A stretch of DNA of 64,000 nt from Pseudomonas alcaligenes (lineage in GTDB: Bacteria; Pseudomonadota; Gammaproteobacteria; Pseudomonadales; Pseudomonadaceae): positions 2,259,501 through 2,323,500 of the forward strand of contig NZ_LZEU01000001.1 of the NCBI RefSeq assembly GCF_014490745.1, in the 5' to 3' direction. Numbering within the stretch: position 1 is the stretch's first letter; every line of letters starts with the position of its first letter. The notes beneath the pieces are model-generated. The model was not told where the DNA came from. It ran no database searches and saw only the letters and a list, made by a program, of their open reading frames with translations. Positions 43,331 through 51,562 of the stretch are shown here, piece by piece. The translations under genes were made by a program, and so were the position numbers.

Positions 43331-44601
43331 GTACCTCCACACGCGTGTTCGCGTTGGTCGATTGCAATTCTTTCTACTGCAGCTGTGAGCGCATCTGCCA
43401 ACCGCAGCTCAAGCGCCGGCCCGTCGTGGTGCTGTCGAACAACGATGGATGCGTGATTGCTCGCACTTCGGAGGCCAAGGCTCTGGGCATACCTATGGGG
43501 GCGCCGTTTCATGACGTCCGCAAGCTGATACGTGAACATGGTGTCGCTGTCCGGTCCAGCAACTACACGCTCTATGCCGACATCAGCAACCGCGTCATGC
43601 GAGTGATGGCTGACATGCTGCCCGGCATCGAGGTGTATTCCATCGACGAGGCCTGGGGAGACATGACGGGCGTCGAGGACCTGGAGGGACTTGCGTGGAG
43701 CATTCGCCAGCGCCTGGCGCGCGATATAGGCATGCCTGTGGGGGTAGGCATCGGCACTACCAAGACGTTGGCGAAGCTGGCCAATTGGGCCGCGAAAAAG
43801 TGGAGGGGTACCGGCGGTGTGCTCGATCTAACCGATCCGGTTCGCCAGGAAAAACTGCTGCGTCTCGCGCCGGTGAGTGAGGTGTGGGGCGTTGGCCACC
43901 GCTCCGCGGCGAAGCTGGCCGCGTTGAACATTTCTACTGCCTGGGATTTGGCGCAGTTCGATGTCGGTACGCTGCGAAAGACTTTTGGCGTGACCATGGA
44001 GCGTACGGCGCGTGAGCTGCGTGGCGTCAGTTGCATCGGTTTCCACCAGGGGCCTCCACCCAAGCAAGCCATCTGCTCGAGCAAGATGTTTGGAACCCGC
44101 CAAACGGAGCTGCCGCCAATCCGTGAGGCGCTAACCTCGTATGTCACTCGTGCAGCGGAGAAGCTGCGAAAGCAGCAGTCGCTGTGCAGCACTATCCAGG
44201 TTGGCCTGCAGACCCAGCTGGCGGACCTCAAATGTCCTCGTTATGCCAATGCCATCACCCTGGCGCTGCCGGCGCCCACTGACGATACCCGTGAGATTCT
44301 CGCGCTGGCCCAGCGTGGCTTGGGCCAGATCTATCGCCCAGGATTTCCGTTCTCGAAGTGCTCCATCCTGCTGATGGATCTGAGTCAGCGCGGAGAGGTG
44401 ACTGCAGATCTATTCACACCGACCCCGCGCCCAGGTGCCGAAAAACTGATGACAGTGATCGACAGCATCAACGAGCGGGAAGGGCGGGGCGCTGTGCGTT
44501 TTGGCCGAGTGCCGAAGAAACCGAAGTGGGCCATGCGACGCGACATGCTGAGTCAGCGTTATACGACCTGCTGGGATGAGCTGATTGGGGTGCGGGGATG
44601 A
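43327..44601 (+). CDS. umuC: Y-family DNA polymerase V subunit UmuC
   Basis: 424 residues, full length for UmuC/RulB. Motifs: VDCNSFYCSCERICQP at the N-terminus (metal-binding Asp and steric-gate region), YSIDEAWGDMTG (catalytic Asp-Glu), the HhH stretch VWGVGHRSAAKLAAL, and a C-terminal little-finger domain. It performs error-prone lesion bypass after DNA damage. GTG start with a four-base overlap with the UmuD-like gene; the pair is under the LexA box at 42851. Confidence 0.95.
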   Translation: MSTSTRVFALVDCNSFYCSCERICQPQLKRRPVVVLSNNDGCVIARTSEAKALGIPMGAPFHDVRKLIREHGVAVRSSNYTLYADISNRVMRVMADMLPGIEVYSIDEAWGDMTGVEDLEGLAWSIRQRLARDIGMPVGVGIGTTKTLAKLANWAAKKWRGTGGVLDLTDPVRQEKLLRLAPVSEVWGVGHRSAAKLAALNISTAWDLAQFDVGTLRKTFGVTMERTARELRGVSCIGFHQGPPPKQAICSSKMFGTRQTELPPIREALTSYVTRAAEKLRKQQSLCSTIQVGLQTQLADLKCPRYANAITLALPAPTDDTREILALAQRGLGQIYRPGFPFSKCSILLMDLSQRGEVTADLFTPTPRPGAEKLMTVIDSINEREGRGAVRFGRVPKKPKWAMRRDMLSQRYTTCWDELIGVRG

Positions 44602-44681
44602 ATCCACTCTTCAGCCGAGGTGCTGGCGATCATGACCTGGTTGGGTGAGACTGACTGCATCCGGCTTTCTGGGGAATTGAA

Positions 44682-44939
44682 ATGACAATGCCTGATGAGC
44701 GCTCACGCGCGGTGGTACAGACCCGAGATTTCCTCGTCAACTTGTCTCGAGATAGCGGCGTGCCCGAGAAGGTACGGAACGATGCCAAGTTTCTGTTGCG
44801 CCACTTCCCTTCGCGAGATGACGTGATCTTGGCCGGGAGGATAGAGGAGCAATCGGAGACCTTGCCATTGGGCGCTATGGGGCCAGTCTTCAGCTCCACA
44901 TTCAAAGAGTTCGTTCCGGCTTCTGTCAGCCAGAAATGA
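44682..44939 (+). CDS. Small BPSL0761-type conserved protein
   Basis: 85 residues: MTMPDERSRAVVQTRDFLVN, then LRHFPSRDDVILAGRIEE. This short helical family (I recall it as BPSL0761-like) is frequent in mobile elements and near regulatory genes of proteobacteria. No function is known. Eighty bases downstream of umuC, followed by a hairpin. Confidence 0.65.
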   Translation: MTMPDERSRAVVQTRDFLVNLSRDSGVPEKVRNDAKFLLRHFPSRDDVILAGRIEEQSETLPLGAMGPVFSSTFKEFVPASVSQK

Positions 44940-44942
44940 TAA

Positions 44943-44963
44943 AGGCGGCCTTAGGGGCCGCCT
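44943..44963 (+). terminator. Hairpin, possible terminator after the SOS cassette
   Basis: AGGCGGCC and GGCCGCCT form an 8-bp GC-rich stem with a short loop directly after the stop of the 85-residue gene. There is no T-tract, so termination would be weak or Rho-assisted. Confidence 0.4.
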
Positions 44964-45054
44964 CGAACCAAGTTTCATCACCGGTACAACGCCCGGGAGA
45001 GGAAGCTCTTGGGCTGCGCGCATAGGATAGCTGGCAGGGGATCGCGAAACCAGA

Positions 45055-45288
45055 TTATTTCGCTGGATGCTTCGGGGCGGAGCCGTCCCACGTGTTCACA
45101 AGCTCATCTATCCGTTCGGGAATCTGCGGCGACTTACTGAGCACAAGGCAGCGGGTGGAGCCGATATATTCTTCGATGAGGTAGAGGCTGTCCCCGACGT
45201 CGACACCCAACTCCTGAAGTACCTCATCGGGAATGCGGATAGCACCGTCGCCATCCCAGTCCTCAATCACCACCTGCATCGACTTCAT
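45055..45288 (-). CDS. AbrB/MazE-type DNA-binding protein
   Basis: About 77 residues. It has the swapped-hairpin AbrB pattern IEDWDGDGAIRIPDEVLQELGVDVGDSLYLIEE at the N-terminus and a short C-terminal extension. AbrB/MazE proteins are antitoxins or transition regulators. It lies 10 bases after the Xre gene on the same strand. No clear toxin is adjacent, so this may be a regulatory pair rather than a toxin-antitoxin module. Start ATG 45288 is used; a TTG at 45306 is possible. Confidence 0.72.
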   Translation of the reverse strand: MKSMQVVIEDWDGDGAIRIPDEVLQELGVDVGDSLYLIEEYIGSTRCLVLSKSPQIPERIDELVNTWDGSAPKHPAK

Positions 45289-45298
45289 CTGCACATGC

Positions 45299-45589
45299 CT
45301 ACTCAAGTGACAAACTGCCTTTCAGGCTCGTAATTTCTCGTTGGATCTTTTTCAGCAGCTCATCAGGCTTTAGTCCAGGTGTTTGCCTTTGATAAGCCAG
45401 AACCAGAAGCGTCAAAGGGTGAATGCCGACAACGTCGGCAATCTGTTCAACCTTTTCGATGGATGGCTTCCACTTACCGCGCTCGATCGCGCTGATGTAG
45501 CTCTGACTGGGGCCCAACCCTTCCTGAGGTAGTTCCCTCGAATTTCGTAGATTCTTGATCACCAGACCAAGGGCTTCGTTGAGTTCCAT
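45299..45589 (-). CDS. Xre-family helix-turn-helix regulator
   Basis: 96 residues. The Cro/C1 helix-turn-helix is NLRNSRELPQEGLGPSQSYISAIERG. The tail LLKKIQREITSLKGSLSLE is amphipathic. Cotranscribed with the AbrB-like gene. Divergent from a hypothetical gene across a region containing the palindrome GCTATATATAGC, a likely operator. Confidence 0.82.
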   Translation of the reverse strand: MELNEALGLVIKNLRNSRELPQEGLGPSQSYISAIERGKWKPSIEKVEQIADVVGIHPLTLLVLAYQRQTPGLKPDELLKKIQREITSLKGSLSLE

Positions 45590-45642
45590 TTTGCTGTCTC
45601 GCAAAAGGAACGATGAAGCCTTTTTAGCGTCTCTGGGGCTAT

Positions 45643-45654
45643 GCTATATATAGC
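45643..45654. promoter_or_regulatory. Palindromic candidate operator for the Xre regulator
   Basis: GCTATATATAGC, a perfect 12-bp palindrome, lies between the divergent Xre gene (start 45589) and the hypothetical gene (start 45673). Its position, overlapping likely promoter sequence on both sides, suits autoregulation by the Xre protein. Confidence 0.4.
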
Positions 45655-45672
45655 TTAAAAGAGGATGTGCTG

Positions 45673-46110
45673 ATGTTTATCACGTACAGGCGCGCTGAAA
45701 TCGCGTATCCGCCGCTGCTTGGGGAGGACACCCAAATGTGGCGATTCGTCGAGTTCGAGGAGCATCGCCCTTGGTTCTACGTGATGGTGAACCGACGCCA
45801 GAAGGCAGCAGCGTGGAGAACGATGCTTCTAATACCATCAGAGGATGAGCTTGAGGACATGCTGAAAAGGCGCACAGCTGGGACGCTGATCGAAGCGATC
45901 CAGGTTGTGCTGCCTGCACGCCTGAATGGATCCGCTGATTGGACGATGGAGAGGCTGACAGAGCTGGTAAGGGTCTATGACCAGGACGAGCGAGTCTTGG
46001 GTTACGACTTCACGACAGCTTCAGGCAATACGTATTCTCAGAGAGAATGCCGGCATGCGTTGGACGCGGCGAAGCATCAGGTTTACAGCTCTTCAATGGG
46101 TTCGGCCTGA
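45673..46110 (+). CDS. Hypothetical protein
   Basis: 145 residues, soluble, no signal peptide or membrane helix. A Trp-rich start (MWRFVEFEEHRPWFYVMVNR) and an acidic middle are seen; there is no family I recognise. GAGG precedes the start at 45661. Divergent from the Xre-AbrB pair and possibly controlled by it. Confidence 0.55.
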   Translation: MFITYRRAEIAYPPLLGEDTQMWRFVEFEEHRPWFYVMVNRRQKAAAWRTMLLIPSEDELEDMLKRRTAGTLIEAIQVVLPARLNGSADWTMERLTELVRVYDQDERVLGYDFTTASGNTYSQRECRHALDAAKHQVYSSSMGSA

Positions 46111-46195
46111 GGTGCGAATGGCCATCGCCGAGAGATTTGGCTCTCAATAGGTACTGCGCGGGAGGCTTGCTTCAAGACGTTAGCGGTAAATCCGT

Positions 46196-46801
46196 ATGAA
46201 ACCACTCCACGAGTTGATCCTGGAAGCTAGTCAGCGCTTTCCAGAAGGCCAAGTGCTTACCCCAGAACTATTTCTGAATTTAGGAAGCCGTGCCGCAGTA
46301 TCGCGATGTCTGTCCCGCTTGGTACACCGTGGACGCCTGATGAGGGTGTCGCGCGGATTGTATGTGGTACCAGTAGCCACAAAATACGGCCCACATGGCT
46401 TCCTTCCTCCAAGACCCTACAAGGTCATCCAATCGCTAGCTGCTGTCACGAACGAGGTCATTGTTCGGCACGGGGGTTATGTAGCGAATGCGCTAGGTCT
46501 GACGACTCAGATGCCTTTGCGCGAAATTTTCCTAACCAACGGCCAAGCTCGCACGCTTCGGTTTGGTGCGTATCGGGTTGAAATCAGATGCGCACCGGCG
46601 TGGCTAATGTCGCTTGGAGCGACGCTGGCTGGGGATGCAATTCGAGCGCTGCAATGGATGGGCGAGCCCAGTGCAACGAAGGCTGTGGCAAGGCTTCACA
46701 CCTTGTTGCCTGAGAGCGAATGGCAGGCTCTGGAGTCAGCACAAGGATCTATGCCTGGCTGGATGGCTGATGCAATCTGTGCTCAGTCGAAGCGTGCTTG
46801 A
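46196..46801 (+). CDS. DUF6088 / AbiEi-like antitoxin-domain protein
   Basis: 201 residues. The N-terminal winged helix (LTPELFLNLGSRAAVSRCLS, then RLVHRGRLMRVSRGLYVVP) is the AbiEi antitoxin-type DNA-binding domain. A conserved middle (HGGYVANALGLTTQMPLREIFLTNG) and a C-terminal helical end (MPGWMADAI) are typical of DUF6088. The partner in complete loci is an AbiEii-type nucleotidyltransferase toxin immediately downstream. Here 342 bases without a gene follow, so it is an orphan or a relic. Confidence 0.75.
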   Translation: MKPLHELILEASQRFPEGQVLTPELFLNLGSRAAVSRCLSRLVHRGRLMRVSRGLYVVPVATKYGPHGFLPPRPYKVIQSLAAVTNEVIVRHGGYVANALGLTTQMPLREIFLTNGQARTLRFGAYRVEIRCAPAWLMSLGATLAGDAIRALQWMGEPSATKAVARLHTLLPESEWQALESAQGSMPGWMADAICAQSKRA

Positions 46802-47143
46802 TCCGTTGAGCCGCATCCCTATGTGACTACTTCGCTGACTTTCTTGGCTGCGTGAGGCCGCGGTTGAGCACTCCCAGCCATAAGCGGACTACGCAAAATC
46901 TGCGTCCAGAAATGGGATTCTATAATCGCTCTATAATTGACTATAAAGACCTATAAAGCTCGTCCTAGAGCGCCTAGTTGCCTTTGTCGCTTCTGGATTC
47001 AGATTGATTGCCTGAGATATTGCTCCCCGCCTGGGGCAACCTAGCATCGGGACGAACGACGGTCATTTGCGAGGCGAGCTTTCCAAAGGACCAGGTCAAA
47101 AGTGGCCGTTCGCGATTAACTGAGAACGTGCTACTGGCGATCT
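46802..47143. other. Gene-free stretch with four phased CTATAA repeats
   Basis: No gene is seen. CTATAA occurs at 46920, 46931, 46941 and 46951, that is every 10-11 bases, two copies reading CTATAAT and two CTATAAA. They contain -10-like TATAAT sequences and lie on one DNA face. The function is unknown; candidates are an operator array or tandem promoters. Confidence 0.6.
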
Positions 47144-48349
47144 TCAATCCTCGATTGGTGCGGATTTCGATGGGAGGCTGAAGCTTGCCAGCAGGCTTAT
47201 AGCCACCAGAACAGTCATTGCCGCCAGCAAGGCTTGTGGCCCTAGCTTATCCACTGCGATTGCGGCCACAACCGGGCCAGTGGCTTGAGCGATCAGCATG
47301 GGGCGGGCCAGTAGCCCCATTCGCGCTCCGTATCCTTCTTTGCCGAAAAGCACCAAGGGCAGCGTGCCGCGAGCGATGGTTAGAATACCGTTGCCAGCTC
47401 CATACAGCGCCATCGCTACAAAGGCCAGCCATGGCGCACCAGGCATCAACATGACGATGCCAACACCACTCAGCAGAATGGCTCCTCGTGCCGGCCAAGT
47501 CGGATGTAGGTTGCGGCCTATGGAAAACTCCGCGAGGCGGCCCACTACCTGTGCCGGCCCGATCACCATGCCAATGGCGAGCGCGGTGACAGAGGCGATT
47601 CCTAGCAGTTTCAGCACATCAAGCAGGTGAACAGAAACGGCAGAAACCACTAGCGATTGAAGCGTCAGGAGTAGCGCCAGCAATAGAAAGAGCTGTCGGT
47701 ACTTTGGTGATGGTGGTGGAGTATTTGCCGACTGAGCATGGCTGCTCTGCGCAGCTGTTGAAGCTTCTTTGGGTACCACCACGAGGTAGATTGGCAGCCC
47801 GATAAATAGATGAGCTCCTGCTAGCACGAAGCAGCTGTATCGCCAGCCAAGCTCGTGTTCCAGGCCCGCAATCAGAGGCCAGCCCAGCGTGCTGGCGAAC
47901 CCCCCAAGCAAGGTCAGGCCGGTCATCGAGGTACGTGCACCGTCGCCGAGTAAGCGACCAAGGGTGGAAAACGCCGCGTCGTACAGACCTGCCGCCATCG
48001 CCGCACCGATGCATGTCCAGGCTAGGTAGTAGACGAGCAGGTTGCCGGCCGCTCCCATCAGAAGCAGCCCCAACGCCATCAACAGCGAGCTGCTGGCTAG
48101 GACGGGCCGCCCCCCGTGGCGATCAATCTGGCGGCCTGCCAGTGGCGAGCAGATACCCGCTACCAGCAGCCCCCAGGACAGGCCGGCGACGACGCTGGTC
48201 AGTGACCATCCCATGGTCTTGGAGATTGGTGTCGCCAGTACGGCCGGCAAGTAGTACGTCGTGCTCCAGGCCAGGATCTGGGCGATACCTAAAGCCCAGA
48301 CGAGTTTGACTCGATTAATCGTTGGCTGGCGGCTTTCAGGTTGGGTCAC
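47144..48349 (-). CDS. MFS transporter of the arsenic cluster
   Basis: 401 residues with about twelve hydrophobic segments, a central loop rich in Ser/Ala/Pro (~200), and MFS motif A-like GRQIDRHGGRPVL. It has a GTG start. It is the last gene of a minus-strand set after arsR and the flavin monooxygenase gene, divergent from arsC-arsJ. A role in exporting an arsenical (inorganic or methylated) is inferred from this context only. Confidence 0.75.
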   Translation of the reverse strand: MTQPESRQPTINRVKLVWALGIAQILAWSTTYYLPAVLATPISKTMGWSLTSVVAGLSWGLLVAGICSPLAGRQIDRHGGRPVLASSSLLMALGLLLMGAAGNLLVYYLAWTCIGAAMAAGLYDAAFSTLGRLLGDGARTSMTGLTLLGGFASTLGWPLIAGLEHELGWRYSCFVLAGAHLFIGLPIYLVVVPKEASTAAQSSHAQSANTPPPSPKYRQLFLLLALLLTLQSLVVSAVSVHLLDVLKLLGIASVTALAIGMVIGPAQVVGRLAEFSIGRNLHPTWPARGAILLSGVGIVMLMPGAPWLAFVAMALYGAGNGILTIARGTLPLVLFGKEGYGARMGLLARPMLIAQATGPVVAAIAVDKLGPQALLAAMTVLVAISLLASFSLPSKSAPIED

Positions 48350-48404
48350 GTAAAGGGCTCTAGTTGTTATGACTGCAATGCGGTACTGCTCAGGCAGGGG
48401 CAGC

Positions 48405-49451
48405 CTACAAGTAACGAAGCAGGTGCTTCAGATTGTGCTCGATGTCTGGGCCGACTCCGCGCAGCGTGGCCGAGGCGAAGTTGCGTTGTTTCGGCAGACC
48501 CACGAAATACAGGCCGGGAACACGAGTAGCGACGCCATGCCGTTGTAGTACGTTGCCTCGATCGTCCATCACCGACAGGCCTTCGAGGAAGGGCAGATTG
48601 GGACGGAAGCCCGTTGCGAATATCAGACTATCAATGCGCTCTACTTGCCCATCAGCCCAAACGACGCCGGAGGGCGTCACCTGGTGGAACATAGGGCGCT
48701 GGCTGTAGCGACCGGCCTTCAATGCCCGTCGATAAGTTCCATCGTCCAGCACCGGCGTGCTCTGGTCGCTGAGCCAGCGGGTTTTACCCAAGCCAGTCCA
48801 CTTCAGCCAATCATGGAAGTCGGCACCGAGTATGCGTTGGGGCATAAAGCGGATGGCCTCGCGCGTGGCCAGGGTGACTTGCGCCACTTGTGCCAGCTCG
48901 TGAGCAATCTGCACCGCTGAGTTGGCCGCGCCAATAACCACGATGCGTTGCCCTTCGAATCCGGCAGAGTTGCGATATTGCGCACTATGCAGGCGCGTGC
49001 CGCCGAAGCTGTCGAGCCCCGGGATATCTGGCGTGTACGGTCGGCTGAAGGCTCCCGAGGCCACTATCAGCGCCTTGGCGAGAAATTGCTGGCCATTGGC
49101 CGAGTCGACGCGAAACACAGTTTCTTCGCGATGCACCGCGGCCACCCGCGTGCTGGGGTGGATCGGCAGCTGGAAGCGCTCGGTATACTGCTCGAGATAG
49201 CTCACCACTTCGTGTCGCGACGGGTAGTGCTTCGCTGGTCCAGGGAATGCCATGCCAGGTAGCGATGAGTAAGCCGCCGGTGAGAACAGCTTCAGGCTAT
49301 CGTAGTAGTTGTGCCAGTTCCCGCCCGGACGCTGCTGTTCATCCAGGATGAGGAAATCCAGTCCCTGTTGGCGCAGATGCCAGCCTGCCGCCAAGCCGGC
49401 TTGCCCGCCGCCAATGACGATGACATCGATAATCCGGCTATTTGCGTTCAT
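48405..49451 (-). CDS. arsO: Flavin-dependent monooxygenase of the arsenic cluster (ArsO-like)
   Basis: 348 residues. FAD motif GGGQAGLAAGWHL near residue 13, the second nucleotide motif VIGAANSAVQIA (~170), and a C-terminal block including FATGFRPNLPFL. Related proteins in arsenic operons are called ArsO and are thought to oxidise arsenicals or protect against their products. Cotranscribed with the ArsR gene above it and the MFS gene below it. Other flavoprotein substrates are possible. Confidence 0.72.
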   Translation of the reverse strand: MNANSRIIDVIVIGGGQAGLAAGWHLRQQGLDFLILDEQQRPGGNWHNYYDSLKLFSPAAYSSLPGMAFPGPAKHYPSRHEVVSYLEQYTERFQLPIHPSTRVAAVHREETVFRVDSANGQQFLAKALIVASGAFSRPYTPDIPGLDSFGGTRLHSAQYRNSAGFEGQRIVVIGAANSAVQIAHELAQVAQVTLATREAIRFMPQRILGADFHDWLKWTGLGKTRWLSDQSTPVLDDGTYRRALKAGRYSQRPMFHQVTPSGVVWADGQVERIDSLIFATGFRPNLPFLEGLSVMDDRGNVLQRHGVATRVPGLYFVGLPKQRNFASATLRGVGPDIEHNLKHLLRYL

Positions 49452-49489
49452 TTATGCGCACCTATGCACGTATTTAAGGAAATGAAAAC

Positions 49490-49840
49490 TCAGGGCTGGC
49501 TGCCCAGGCAGCAGAAGGGAGCGATGGCCTTGGTGTGCTGCAGGATGTCTTCCAGCCTCTTGATGATGGCCGGCCCATCGACCTCGTAGAACACCTGGCG
49601 GCCTAACTTGGCCGAGCGAACGATGCCGGCCTCAAGCAGCACCTGGAGGTGACGAGAAACCACGGAGCGTTCTTGCGGTAGCTCCGCTGCGATCTCGGTT
49701 ACGTCAGCGCGGCCTAGCTGCATGACGCGCTTCAACACCGCCACTCGCGGCGGCTCGCAGAGAGCCTTGAAGAACGCGCTGTCGAGCGAGTCGATGGCCG
49801 CTTCGATGGCCTGAGTTCGGAGAGTTGTGCTGCTGTTCAT
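49490..49840 (-). CDS. arsR: ArsR-family repressor with C-terminal vicinal cysteines
   Basis: 116 residues. Winged helix-turn-helix with the recognition region ERSVVSRHLQVLLEAGIV. It lacks the classical ELCVCEL metal site. Instead it has a Cys pair near the C-terminus (PFCCLG, 110-111), reminiscent of ArsR types that respond to trivalent methylarsenite. It is divergent from arsC; the perfect palindrome at 49853-49872 just upstream of its start is the likely operator. Confidence 0.82.
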   Translation of the reverse strand: MNSSTTLRTQAIEAAIDSLDSAFFKALCEPPRVAVLKRVMQLGRADVTEIAAELPQERSVVSRHLQVLLEAGIVRSAKLGRQVFYEVDGPAIIKRLEDILQHTKAIAPFCCLGSQP

Positions 49841-49852
49841 GCGGAACAATAT

Positions 49853-49872
49853 ATGTGCATGCTTATGCACAT
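49853..49872. promoter_or_regulatory. Palindromic operator between divergent ars operons
   Basis: ATGTGCAT-GCTT-ATGCACAT: perfect 8-bp arms, 13 bases upstream of the minus-strand arsR start and about 90 bases before arsC. A related sequence (TATGCGCACCTATGCACGTA) lies at 49454-49473 between arsR and the monooxygenase gene, suggesting a second site for the same repressor. Confidence 0.65.
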
Positions 49873-49964
49873 GTAAAGCCTAGGGTCGAACTCTCTTGTG
49901 GTCGCTTTACAGGTCATATGGAAATCCATATATTCGATTAAGCGAATATGTTGTGGTGTTCTCG

Positions 49965-50378
49965 ATGAGCAACAAAAGCAGTGTGCTGTTCGTGTGTGTG
50001 GCCAATACCGCCCGGTCTCAACTGGCCGAGGCCCTGCTGCGCCATACCGACTCCGAGCATTTCGAAGCTTTCAGCGCAGGCACAGAGCCTGGCGGGGTCG
50101 ACCACCGAACGATTGAGGCGCTGGAGCATCTAGGTGTGGCTGCCCAAGGTTTGCGGAGCAAGTCCATCGATGAGTTCGAGGGGCAGCGTTTCGACTATGT
50201 CATCACCCTGTGCGACAAGTCGGCGCTGGAATGTCACGCGCTCCCCGGTGCTGGCGAGGTTCTCGCGTGGAACTTTGAAGACCCGGTTACGAGCAGCAAG
50301 CCGGAAGCATTCCGCCACACCCTTCATAAGATTCATGAGCGCATCAAGATGTTCGTCCTGGTGAAAACCAAACGCTGA
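49965..50378 (+). CDS. arsC: Arsenate reductase, low-molecular-weight phosphatase type
   Basis: 137 residues. The P-loop CVANTARS (Cys11 to Arg17, CX5R) is near the N-terminus. Two further cysteines, Cys83 and Cys90 in LCDKSALEC, are spaced seven apart like Cys82/Cys89 of thioredoxin-coupled ArsC, followed by WNFEDPV. It would reduce arsenate to arsenite. ATG 49965 gives the standard start; a longer frame is rejected. First gene of the plus-strand ars operon. Confidence 0.88.
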   Translation: MSNKSSVLFVCVANTARSQLAEALLRHTDSEHFEAFSAGTEPGGVDHRTIEALEHLGVAAQGLRSKSIDEFEGQRFDYVITLCDKSALECHALPGAGEVLAWNFEDPVTSSKPEAFRHTLHKIHERIKMFVLVKTKR

Positions 50379-50385
50379 GGTCGCT

Positions 50386-50742
50386 ATGGCTAAATCCCTA
50401 ACCCCCATCACCGTTTTCAAATGCCTGGCTGACGAGACGCGTTTGCGCGCCATGATGCTGATCGTGGAAGAGGGTGAGCTTTGCGTGTGCGAGCTGACCT
50501 GTGCGCTCGATGAGAGCCAGCCAAAGATTTCTCGCCATCTAGCCCAGCTGCGCACCTGTGACCTGCTTGAAGATCGTCGCCAAGGCCAATGGGTGTACTA
50601 CCGCCTGCACCCCGAGCTGCCGGAGTGGGTCATGCAGATCCTCCAGGCTACGCACGCGGCGAACCGCACCTTGTTCGGTGAAGACCCTCAGCGTCTACAG
50701 CAGATGGGTGATCGCCCGGAGCGGGCAGCAACCTGCTGCTGA
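50386..50742 (+). CDS. arsR: ArsR repressor, classical arsenite-sensing type
   Basis: 118 residues with the metal-binding motif ELCVCELT (Cys33, Cys35, with Cys39 nearby) in the DNA-binding helix region and the recognition helix SQPKISRHLAQLR. The tail ends ATCC. It is released from DNA by As(III). Lies 7 bases after arsC, so it is cotranscribed. It is the second ArsR in this locus, different in sensing site from the minus-strand one. Confidence 0.93.
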   Translation: MAKSLTPITVFKCLADETRLRAMMLIVEEGELCVCELTCALDESQPKISRHLAQLRTCDLLEDRRQGQWVYYRLHPELPEWVMQILQATHAANRTLFGEDPQRLQQMGDRPERAATCC

Positions 50743-50796
50743 CACCGATTGAACGTCCCCAGACGGGGGCTAGTACCTGATTTAGTAGGAGTAACC

Positions 50797-51513
50797 ATGC
50801 AAGACGACCTGTTGCCTAACCTGGATGTCGACCTGGCTCACTTGCCGACACTGGATAAGCTCGGCGTCGAGTCGGCTTCATCCCATCCGCCGCGCATCCT
50901 GCTGTTGTACGGATCTACCCGCGAGCGTTCTTTCAGCCGCCTGCTGACCGAAGAAGCAGCACGCTTGCTGCAACGCTTCGGTGCCGAGACGCGCATCTTC
51001 GATCCGAGTGGCCTGCCGCTGCCGGATGATGCTCCGGAAAGCCATCCCAAGGTGCGGGAGTTGCGCGAGCTGATGCAATGGTCGGAAGGCCAGGTGTGGT
51101 GCTCCCCTGAGCGTCACGGCTCGATGACCGCCGTGTTCAAGGCGCAGATCGATTGGGTGCCGCTGGCCATTGGCGCGGTTCGCCCGACCCAGGGCAAGAC
51201 CCTGGCGGTGATGCAGGTATGCGGTGGCTCGCAGTCATTCAACGTGGTCAACCAGCTGCGTGTGCTCGGCCGCTGGATGCGCATGTTCACCATCCCTAAT
51301 CAGTCCTCTGTGCCCAAGGCTTATTTGGAGTTCGACGCGGACGGCCGAATGAAGCAGTCCTCGTTCTATGACCGTGTGGTGGATGTGATGGAGGAGCTGG
51401 TCAAGTTCACGCTGCTGCTGCGCGACCGCTCCGACTACTTGGTTGACCGCTACTCCGAGCGCAAGGAGTCGGCCGAAGAGCTATCCAGGCGCGTCAACCA
51501 GCGCGCCATCTGA
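50797..51513 (+). CDS. arsH: ArsH, NADPH-dependent FMN reductase of arsenic resistance
   Basis: 238 residues, with the flavodoxin-like phosphate loop [35 protein letters not shown], and the C-terminal region typical of ArsH. ArsH oxidises trivalent organoarsenicals to the less toxic pentavalent forms. Start ATG 50797 is preceded by TAGGAG. Part of arsC-arsR-arsH-gapdh-arsJ. Confidence 0.95.
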   Translation: MQDDLLPNLDVDLAHLPTLDKLGVESASSHPPRILLLYGSTRERSFSRLLTEEAARLLQRFGAETRIFDPSGLPLPDDAPESHPKVRELRELMQWSEGQVWCSPERHGSMTAVFKAQIDWVPLAIGAVRPTQGKTLAVMQVCGGSQSFNVVNQLRVLGRWMRMFTIPNQSSVPKAYLEFDADGRMKQSSFYDRVVDVMEELVKFTLLLRDRSDYLVDRYSERKESAEELSRRVNQRAI

Positions 51514-51562
51514 TCAACCCGTTCGACGCAATCTGACCCACACCTTTACGCGAGACCGCACC

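Noticed and set aside
27052..46800. CRISPR array or guide RNA for a CRISPR-associated transposon
   Set aside because: No regularly spaced repeats and no cas gene near the TniQ-containing module.
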